NCBI GenBank assembly: GCA_018292915.2
Contig: JACVVK020000172.1
Location: 267,501-331,500, forward strand
Direction of reading: 5' to 3'
Source of the DNA: Batillaria attramentaria
Lineage: Eukaryota > Mollusca > Gastropoda > Batillariidae
DNA: 64,000 bases
Below, in pieces: positions 55,985 to 64,000 of the stretch (position 1 is its first letter; every line of letters begins with the position of its first letter). A model generated the notes under the pieces. The model was given only the letters and a program-made list of their open reading frames with translations. It made no database searches and was not told the origin of the DNA. The translations under genes were made by a program, and so were the position numbers.

Positions 55985-56920
55985 GTCTATTTGTTGTTGT
56001 TGTTGTTTGTAGATGTCATGTAAGGTTTGGAATGCGAATGAAACTATTTGAAAATGATGTTAGTATGAATTCGAATTGTTCAGTTTCTCTGACAATCATG
56101 CTTACCTCCATATGCATTTTCTTCTGTTGCAGGTAGGTGTACTTTTGTCTACCTAGAGATTACCTGGTGTTCATGAATGACATACAGCAGATTTGGAATG
56201 CACAAGTTACCTCTGTGTTGTATTTACTTATGATGTACAGCGTGCAAGGTAGGAATACAAAAGGAACTTGTCAATTATTCTCGTTCGTTTTCTGTCTTCA
56301 AGTCACTCACGATTAATCAAGTCATTAAGGAACAACAACAACAACAACAACAACAAAACAAACATCATCAACAACAGCAACATCAACAACAAGAAGTTTC
56401 AAGAAGACTGAATTACATGCAACTTGCAATGTGTGATTTTTGCAGAAGGAAATGTTAGCATTAATTTCAATCTGTGCACCACAAACACACAGCTCAGTTA
56501 ATCGTCCCATAAGTTCATTGTTTAGACTGTGAGCCTGTGACACTCGGCCACCTCTCCTGTTGTTTTCCATCACTTCCAGCTACTAAAAGAACAGCCAGTG
56601 TTGTGAGAGTGGAGAATATGTAACACAATACTGGTTGCTAACAGCTCACACAAAGAGCCGTGCATTAGTAAATTAGATGCACTTCACACCTTTACCGCGG
56701 TTACATTATCACAAACCTATCGTAGAACGAGACAGATGTGAGGGAAATTTCACTTTTCACCTTAAAAAACGCCCGCCTGTTTTGTGTTAAACGGAGAAAA
56801 TGTATTCTTTCAGGACAATGGAAACAGGATGTAGTTTATGGTAATGCGGACTTGCACTGTTATCGATCGTTTGGAAGTTCAAGTTCTCTTGGAATTTCGG
56901 TGATATACTCACATTAAGTT
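55982..56920. other. Unassigned DNA with a CAA patch
   Basis: (CAA)n at 56332-56390. No supported gene. Confidence 0.35.
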
Positions 56921-56968
56921 AGTTAGTTAGTTAGTTGTGGCTTTACGCCGCGCAAGATAGACTCACAG
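56921..56968 (-). repeat. Family D tail with (CTAA)n
   Basis: On the minus strand TCTTGCGCGGCGTAAAGCC is followed by ACAACTAACTAACTAACT. It links the GCGCGGCG core with the (CTAA)n tails seen at 10534 and 16174. Confidence 0.7.
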
Positions 56969-57004
56969 AGCGGTTGGAGTATATAAATATTTAAAGTGAA
57001 CGTA

Positions 57005-57007
<3 letters not shown>

Positions 57008-57063
<56 letters not shown>

Positions 57064-57089
57064 CTGGGGCAGATTTGCTTGTGTACGTA

Positions 57090-57123
<34 letters not shown>
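57008..57123. repeat. (TG)26 and (TC)17 with 30-bp spacer
   Basis: TG at 57008-57060; TC at 57091-57123. Confidence 0.97.
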
Positions 57124-57125
<2 letters not shown>

Positions 57126-59693
57126 GCCAGTAAAATGTAACAATGTTTAGTTTCCACCTTCCACTCCGTCTCGCCTCCGATGAGTGTCTCGTCGAAAAGC
57201 GAGGTAACTCTACACCGTTTGCACTGGCGCGAGCTGTGTGTCGCACGTGCTAGGGACGCCCCCTGGCGGACAAGTGAGGCGCAAGGTCTCAGCTGCCCCG
57301 AGATCGGGTGGTGGGAACGTGTGTGGAACAGGCGGATCTGCGGCTTGACTGCGAGCTGTTTCGGAATGCGGGGCATGGCTTCGGAACCTGGGCAGGGGAT
57401 ATAGAGGTCTTGGACATGGGTGGGAACATCCCCCAGGGTGGGGATGAGAGGGTTTGGGATAGGGGGGGGGGGGGGGGGGAGGGGGAGGGTTGTATGCGTG
57501 GGTGGGTGGGATGGAAGTGATAGTGTTTGAATGATGAAGCTGGTAGACCTGGGGGTAAATCTGGTTGCGCCTGCACTTGAGAAGAAGAGGTTGAACAATT
57601 TAGTGGAGAACTCTGTGGGTAGATAACCACCACGATTATTTGTTGTTTCACAGGGTTTTAGGTTTGGCATGGACACCGACCATCTACTACCGCTTGACTG
57701 TTTGAACGTGTGACTGTGTCGTGTTGCTTCACTGCTACGTTTTCTGGTAATACACATTCACATTGTCCGCCGAGAACCGTGTGCAAGGAATAAATGAAAT
57801 ACGTTCTGCTAACATAAAGTGTGGGTTGTTGGTTCCTACCAATAAAATAAATAAAACTGGATCCGCATTGTTCAGGGTGGAATCCGGTTTGTGTTTATGC
57901 CTGTGATGAATTTTGACTCCTAGAGTTCAGTCCCAGTGTTGTATAACGTGTAACTGCAAAGTCTGGACGGCAGCGAACCTTAGTTTCAAGTGACAATGAT
58001 AAGAAAGCAAGATAGTGTTTATGGGAAATGGCGTCCCAAAGGAAGGGCACGCACTTAGCATTGGCCAAACTATCATCAGTACTATTTCACGTATATTTAT
58101 TTTCTTAGCAGTTGTAAATTTATATGACATTTCCGACAGGTGCTAGGTTATAAGTAAGAGCAAATTGTCACCTGCAAGGGGTCTAAGAGGTTGGAGGGGG
58201 GGGGGGAGTGAGAAAGGAAAGAAGAAATAACAGGGAAATCGGAGAAGCATGCATTTAATATAAACCCGTGGTTTTAAGGCGGAGAGAAAAGACCCTCATC
58301 ATGAGGCTCTCGGCCAGGATGCGCGATTTCTTTTCCTGCTCGATTTATGCCCACGGCTCCCATAATACTACCAGTGCCAAGTGGGGATACGCACTGACAT
58401 AATGAGCGTTGAGGAAACGGGCAGAAATTTAAAAAAACAAAAACAAAAAAACAACAACATTAAAAAACAAGAAATAAACTAAAACTCGCGCCGTTAACGC
58501 GTGCGTTTAGAGACAGACACGACACAGTACTACTCACGGGCAGCTTACAATCATTTGCTTTGCTTCAATGTTTGTGTGTGGATTTTTTTTTTGTACACAC
58601 TGAATACACACATTTCCTTCCATTTCTCAGAACAGAGACAGTGTAGTAGCGGTGAAGTGGTGCTCGACTGCCTTTCCAACATGAACACTGTGTATGGTTG
58701 TGTGAAGTGTTGTGTATCACGTGCTATTTGTGGGATGGAGGAAGTCACATTGAGTATGAGACACGTACACCCCTCAACATGAGACTTCACAATGGACTCC
58801 TCCTGTCAGTCAATAGGGTCGAACCCCAAGAATTCAGCCAATCGCGTCCCGCGGCATAATGAGCACAACACGTGGGATGGTCTGGCAGACTCTTTGCCAG
58901 ACACTACAAGGAGGGAAGCACATGTACATATAAATCAACGAAAGAAAGCAGTAAGACCACTGACATCATCTGGGGGAAAAGACCTTCACATCAATCTTTT
59001 CATCTTGATATCACCCCGTTTGCCCTTACAATGACGTCATGGACGTACTGTGATTTGTCAATACATATCAGAGTAAAATGGGCGGGGCCGGCTTGCCGAG
59101 TGGAGTCGTCTATTGCTCGACTACCTTGACAGTGGACGACGTTAGCACTGTAAGTGAGATTGTGTTTTGAATCGTCTGCTTTTACATGAGTAATTCACGA
59201 CGATACAATTCTCTACATTAACTTTCATAAAGTTAACGCATCAGATACTGAGCGTTTGGCAGAAGTTATGCAGCAAAAGATACCATGCGGCCAAGATGAG
59301 GGGTAGAAGACTAGGGGTGGGGATGACGGAAAGGGTTGGGAGAGAGATGAAAGAGAACAGGAAGATGGCTTGATTACAGGAGGGGTGTAAAGATGAACAT
59401 CAGGCGTGTTATTTTCAGGGGGTGTCGGACTGAGAGAAGCGGGTAGGGGAGGAAGGTGGAAGTGAGGCGATGTGGTGAGATGTTGGATCTGAGGATGTGG
59501 CGAAAATAAGACTTTTTTCATATTTTTGACACACATAATACATGATGATCACAAACAGACATAAAAACACGTCTCTGCCGCCCTGTCTGTCCGTCTGTCT
59601 GTCTGTCTTACACGTAGACACGTGGCTCTTCAAAATTATTCAGCCGTATTCATCATCGAAAGGCGGAAAATGCCATCCCCCTAACGCCCTTGA

Positions 59694-59696
<3 letters not shown>
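57124..59696. other. Unassigned stretch of 2.5 kb, no gene seen
   Basis: It holds G-runs at 57461-57482 and 58196-58207 and CAA/CAAA words at 58435-58475. A minus-strand frame of 264 codons ending at 56963 spans the two microsatellites and low-complexity Pro-rich sequence; no domain is recognised and I do not call it a gene. Confidence 0.35.

Positions 59697-59764
<68 letters not shown>
59697..59764. repeat. (CA)34 microsatellite
   Basis: Uninterrupted CA dinucleotides. Confidence 0.98.
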
Positions 59765-59765
<1 letters not shown>

Positions 59766-61325
59766 CTATATTCGTGCACGTCATAATGCATAGGTATCAG
59801 CAGTGCATTCAGGCGATCATCGTTTTGCGTATGAATATATTGAAATGCTTTCAAACTGTACCCCTCCCCATCCCGCCCCCCCCCCCCCCGTCATCTTTTC
59901 ACTCGCCTAATTGCAGCGTGTCGTGGTGTGCACTTCGTCTCGACCACACCATAAAACGCCATGCCACCAAACTTAAAGTTTATGACAGTATCAGTTTACC
60001 ATAATAACCTCCCATTACGCCATCTGTCCAGCCAATCCTAGGCCTGTTCTGACAGTACACTGCGTCACACATTATATCATAGATCTCTCTTGTTTTCTTT
60101 CCCTTTTGTAGCTCTAGGAAAAAAGAAAACAAATTAAACAGCCATCATTTCTCCTCTTCTGGGACGGATACGCGCGCCACTAATCACGACAGCGTTCTTT
60201 TGACAGTTTTGCATTAATTTGAGAAAACAATTTTTTGCCCGCGTTGAAAAGCCCGCGTTGTAGCGTTGACAGCCCGCTAAAATGTCCTTTCTGAGGCAGA
60301 GAAAGAGAAGCGCGCTGTGATCTTTACCAGTAATCCCTGGAAGAAAGAAATGGGCGGTGGATCTTTGCTGTCGTGGTCATTTGATCACGGGTACACCTAC
60401 CCGCCGGTGAGAGAGACTGAAAGGCGAGAGGAGGCAGGCTGGTTCGGTTGGTTTGACGTCGTGATCTTGTGCGGGGATCAGAAATATTTTGGATGTAAGT
60501 TCGCGAAGATTGCACTCTATGGTTATCCTTCACGTCCCCATTGTTTCCAGCGCATGAATCCTGCTGTCTTATTGGCTGTTGCGCGTAGGTTGTGGCCACG
60601 AATTGAGGCAGGGAAGGTGGGTGGGTATTTTAGGCAGAAACTTGGTAAATGCTTTCCGAGAGAAAGAAAACAAAACTACAACAAAAGAACCCAAACAAAC
60701 AACACCCCCCCCCCCTCAAAAACAAACAACTAAACAAAAAAACGCACAACCCAAACAAACAACCATAAAAACAAAAACAAACAGAAGAAGACAAATGTTG
60801 TTTGTTTTTTTTAAATTCGCACAAAAAGTTTGAAAAAGGCGAGAATTCTTGGGATTAGTGGAGCCACAAACGTGGGATGGGTGACAAAAACAGGAAAGAC
60901 GATCCTGTGTCGTAAAATCGCCATAACATAAACATCGCCACCCGATGAAACTTTAGTCACCAGGGGGAGCCATATGTCATCTCAGACGCCCTTGCGCTCC
61001 GCCATTTTGCTGCTACGCTCGGAGGATCTGACGGGGTGTGTACCCAACCGGGCTGCCTATCGCGAGGAGACATCTTCACGTTCGCCAAGACACCGTCAAT
61101 TAAATGTGGTTATACTGTGGGTGTGACCAAGGAATCTCGGGTGCACGTCAGTTATATGTTAAAGGTGGTACATGTATATGTGTGTATCCATCTATCGGCT
61201 GTCATCATTAGGCGGCCTGCCATCAGGTAAAACAGTAAAACAGACATTGTGTAGATTGAAGGAAGTGCCAGTTTTATGGGCCTTGACTTTTTTTTTTTAG
61301 AACGCAAAAAGTTCCAAGCACTTGC
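59765..61325. other. Unassigned DNA, no gene seen
   Basis: C-run at 59877-59889 and CAAA-rich tract at 60665-60785. The 138-codon frame at 60317-60733 has no recognisable domain and its end runs into low complexity. Confidence 0.35.
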
Positions 61326-61327
61326 TC

Positions 61328-61385
61328 AGACCACAAGAGACAAGACAAATTTTATTCCCGAAATTCGGCTAAACCAAAACCACCC
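61328..61385 (-). mobile_element. LINE-type 3' end with (TTGTC)n tail
   Basis: On the minus strand TTCGGGAATAAAATTTGTC is followed by TTGTCTCTTGTGG. AATAAA precedes a pentamer-like tail. Confidence 0.45.
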
Positions 61386-62274
61386 AATAACGTTTTCAAG
61401 TAGCTTACATGAAGGAGTAAAGTCGGCCATGTAGACAGCAAAGCGTTATTGAAAAAGGAGTTTAAGTCAGAAGTAGCGTAGCCTCGCATGCTTTCGAAAA
61501 AGCCTTTGTTGTCTCTCTCTCTATGATTATGTCGCGGGTGTAGTATTTTTTTTTAATATCAAGGCTGTTTAAATGCATATAAATAAAGCCAGTATACCCA
61601 AATTTTCTCCAGCTTTCCAGTGAAACAAAACACCTGGGGCTAAACACTGCGAATAAATAAAAGAACAAGACAAAAAAATCAAAACCAAAGAAAAACTTTC
61701 TTTTGATATCGAGCGTTTGTTTCGGTTACGCACCAAAACATGGCTGTGAGCTCAGCTTCCGTCTACACAGAGAGAGCAGCAGCACTGACAGTTCTCTTTG
61801 TGACGCGCACGTCCACACACCGACAACAGATTAATACAACAACCAACGCTAATCCCTGTGTCTGCCCCACCGTCTGAACTTTCCTTTTTCTCCCCTCCCA
61901 AATCTCACACTATCAATAGAAAACTACAACTTTGTAGTTCGCTGTGTGCCTTGTTTGCTATTTGCTCGCCTTAGTAAACTTGCGACTACTAGGAACCTGA
62001 AGTGGATAAACATGGAACATGAATTGTAAACAGTCGATGCCTTAACTGTTGACTATACCGTACACACTGGCACATGGCGGAATTGATAGGGAGGGAAACG
62101 GGTTGGGGTTGTGGTTGTTGTGATGATGGTGGTCGGCAGATGGTGGTGGTGTGGTTGCAGTATGTTACAGTGCAAGAGCTGTATCGTTTCTGTTGTGAAT
62201 GTCAGTCATGTTTGTTTCATTTTCCTTGTTCTTTCTGAGACGTTTTTTTTTTTTTGTGCGATCAACTTCGCGCG

Positions 62275-62282
<8 letters not shown>
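61386..62282. other. Unassigned DNA, no gene seen
   Basis: Mixed sequence, partly AT-rich; no recognisable domain. Confidence 0.35.

Positions 62283-62355
<73 letters not shown>
62283..62355. repeat. (CG)n then (CA)36 microsatellite
   Basis: A short CG run (62270-62282) leads into uninterrupted CA. It lies where the tail of the minus-strand LINE fragment would be. Confidence 0.97.
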
Positions 62356-62357
<2 letters not shown>

Positions 62358-62735
62358 TGCAAACCAGACCAGTCAAATGCTGTTACGAGCAGAAAACAGG
62401 TGGGTCTTTAGGTTTTTCTTGAAAGTCAGTTACAAGGGAGGGTGCTCGGCGGAGTGAAAGAGGGAGAGAATTCCAGGCTAAAGGACCAGTGCAGGAGAAA
62501 GCTCTACGTCAGTAGCAACAGCAACACCGCCACCAAACCAACACAGGTTTTTCTTGAACGTTTCAAGGGAGGGTGCTCGGCGGAGTGAAAGAGGGAGAGA
62601 ATTCCAGGCTAAAGGACCAGTGCAGGAGAAAGGTCTAGTGCGGTGACTCGTGAGGATAAGAGTGTCAGCTGAAGACCGGAGGGAGCGTGACGGAGTGTAG
62701 AGTTGGATCATAGGACAAGACATCGTAGCTTCAGA
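62356..62735 (-). pseudogene. LINE remnant: RT C-terminus, internally duplicated
   Basis: The minus-strand frame from 62723 reads TPSRSLRSSAD, then FSCTGPLAWNSLPLSLR, then SLETFKKNL: the conserved C-terminal signature of CR1/L2-like reverse transcriptases (normally ending in a KTHLF-type motif). After FKKNL the frame enters unrelated sequence. A second copy of the last part lies at 62398-62505, where, in a shifted frame, KTHLFSARNSI and a stop complete the signature. The two copies share GGGAGGGTGCTCGGCGGAG on the plus strand (62436 and 62570) and are about 135 bp apart. No upstream RT motif is present, so this is a typical 5'-truncated LINE. Confidence 0.85.
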
Positions 62736-63315
62736 CCTCCGTCTACCTGCCCTACATTTCCAGATTAAGTCCTCTCCCCCAGTAGTACAACAACAAACTC
62801 TTCAACTCACTCACTCTCTAGCAAAACGTCATTAAACAAAAAAGTTCGTTAAGCCGTCTTTTAAGTCAAACTCGCCCGTTTCTTCCGTCACCGCGGGGAG
62901 TTCATTGATAAAGTTTTCCGCGCGGCAGTAAAACAAATCGAGGCATTGTGTTGCACAGGCGCATCATTACTGTTCTCCAACAAAGCGGGACAGTTAAGAG
63001 AGAGAGAGAGAGAAGGTTTGACATTAAGGTCGTGCTGATTTTCCACTCTGGCGATCGAAGAGAGAATGGAGAGACTCTCTACTGACGAAGAAACTGTTCC
63101 TGACAAAAGCTTCCAGTGTACATTTTAATTCCATTCAATTCATATATCCTTATCATCCCAATTTGGGCAGTTTGTTTTCAGTGGCAAAAAATTCACCAAA
63201 ACAAACAAACAAACAAGAACAGCAATCCCCCCCCCCAAAAAAAATAAATAAAATCAAAACAACAAAAAACAACACAAAAAACAACAACAACAACAACAAC
63301 AACAAAAAAGGCAAA
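62736..63315. other. Unassigned DNA, CAAA-rich at the right
   Basis: Short (GA)n at 62999-63013; CAAA/CAA-rich at 63198-63320. No supported gene. Confidence 0.35.
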
Positions 63316-63322
63316 TCAAAAC

Positions 63323-63325
<3 letters not shown>

Positions 63326-63417
<92 letters not shown>

Positions 63418-63458
63418 AAGAAAGAAAGTAAAGAAGCGGATATGTATACCCCCCCCCT

Positions 63459-63538
<80 letters not shown>
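63326..63538. repeat. Paired (CA)n arrays
   Basis: CA at 63326-63411 (with one AA step near 63382) and again at 63461-63538, separated by a 49-bp GAAA-rich spacer and C-run. Confidence 0.97.
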
Positions 63539-63836
63539 CTTATGTCTTGGAACAGTTTCGCTCGTGAGTGCGCCTGTACGCTCGAAATACTCTATCTTGA
63601 TGATTAGTACAGCTCTTAATGCGATACAATCTTGTGTTACACTTTGTGCGAGCGGTCGAACATTTAAATTCTACGATTGTTGTTACACTGTGGGGGAGAA
63701 ATCCGTGTGGTCGCCGCGTCATCGAGTATGTATCTGTTGGCTCAGCATTACAAACGCTGTCACTGTGCAGGTGTGTGAGTGGTGTGGTGATAGAAACCAG
63801 GAAAGCAACTCAGACCCATCTGTCAGCATCAAATGG
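63538..63836 (+). repeat. Dispersed repeat family F, copy 3
   Basis: Matches 3912-4195 and 19715-20033. It keeps TGATTAGTACAGCTCTTAAT and GTGTGGTCGCCGCGTCAT, but small indels shift the frame that is open in copies 1 and 2. The landmark AACTTATG lies just upstream, as in copy 2. Confidence 0.75.
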
Positions 63837-64000
63837 TAGCGTTAACCCCTTTGAACATAGTTTATTCAGTGAGAAAATCTTGGTTAATGTACACTGTAAT
63901 TACACGTTTTGCCAGCCGGGCGGAAGTAACCTGCTAGAAACCCATCTTCTGTCAGCTTCATCAAATTCATATTTGTTTTATATCTGGACGCAAAGATTAC
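63837..64000. other. Unassigned end of window
   Basis: No gene or repeat seen. Confidence 0.35.

Noticed and set aside
56963..57757. 264-codon minus-strand frame
   Set aside because: It crosses (TG)n, (TC)n and a C/G-run and has no recognisable domain; no sign of codon constraint.
58880..58902. Short hairpin GTCTGGCA/TGCCAGAC
   Set aside because: An 8-bp stem is common by chance and has no supporting context.

Overview
This window looks like intergenic or intronic DNA from a large, repeat-rich animal genome, most probably a mollusc; a marine gastropod is my guess, made from repeat style and not from a marker gene. Dinucleotide microsatellites of 50 to 110 bp occur every 1 to 2 kb. There are several tRNA-derived SINE families with visible target-site duplications (TSDs), retroelement 3' ends that finish in short tandem repeats, fold-back elements, one solo LTR, and no operons. 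I could not support any host protein-coding gene. The only coding matter I recognise is two broken non-LTR retrotransposon (LINE) fragments, an endonuclease domain at 41.9-42.9 kb and a reverse-transcriptase C-terminus at 62.36-62.73 kb.

Layout. 0-5 kb: an old degenerate tandem repeat, a hAT-like miniature element (2015-2296), a candidate TATA promoter with splice donor (2631-2846), a 498-bp SINE-A with TSD, one copy of a dispersed ~280-bp repeat (family F), and a short SINE-A carrying a nested SINE-B. 6-7 kb: an almost perfect 49-bp minisatellite (18.8 copies) in which every unit carries the palindrome TGACGTCA. 9-13 kb: a 270-bp inverted-repeat element inside a SINE-B, a 92-bp duplicated (CTAA)n block, and a full SINE-A on the minus strand. 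15-20 kb: a minimal tRNA-like SINE, an inverted pair of SINE-C copies, a full SINE-C and a second family F copy. 22-26.3 kb: a 0.94-kb CA-derived array, a 135/138-bp tandem repeat, a fold-back with 60-bp arms, and a 0.64-kb pentanucleotide array abutting a LINE-type 3' end. 26.5-31 kb: SINE-B copies and a 14-bp x7 array containing TGACGTAA. 31-41 kb: mostly unassigned DNA with a 25-bp x15 minisatellite. 41-52 kb: the LINE endonuclease fragment, eight SINE-B copies or fragments, a solo LTR with 5-bp TSD, and a tandem repeat again rich in TGACGTCA. 52-64 kb: degenerate repeats, microsatellites, LINE 3' ends and the third family F copy.

How the parts relate. SINE-B (tRNA-Arg-like head) and another tail family (D) share a 3' motif around G(A)CGTTAA(A/G)C before short tandem tails, so they may use related LINE machinery. 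At least eight loci show an ATAAA-type signal followed by a 5-6-bp tandem tail, as in CR1/L2-type elements; seven of these, and both LINE protein fragments, are on the minus strand. Such tails are a likely source of several of the large microsatellites. The least expected local feature is the clustering of bZIP/CRE-type palindromes in three unrelated tandem arrays.
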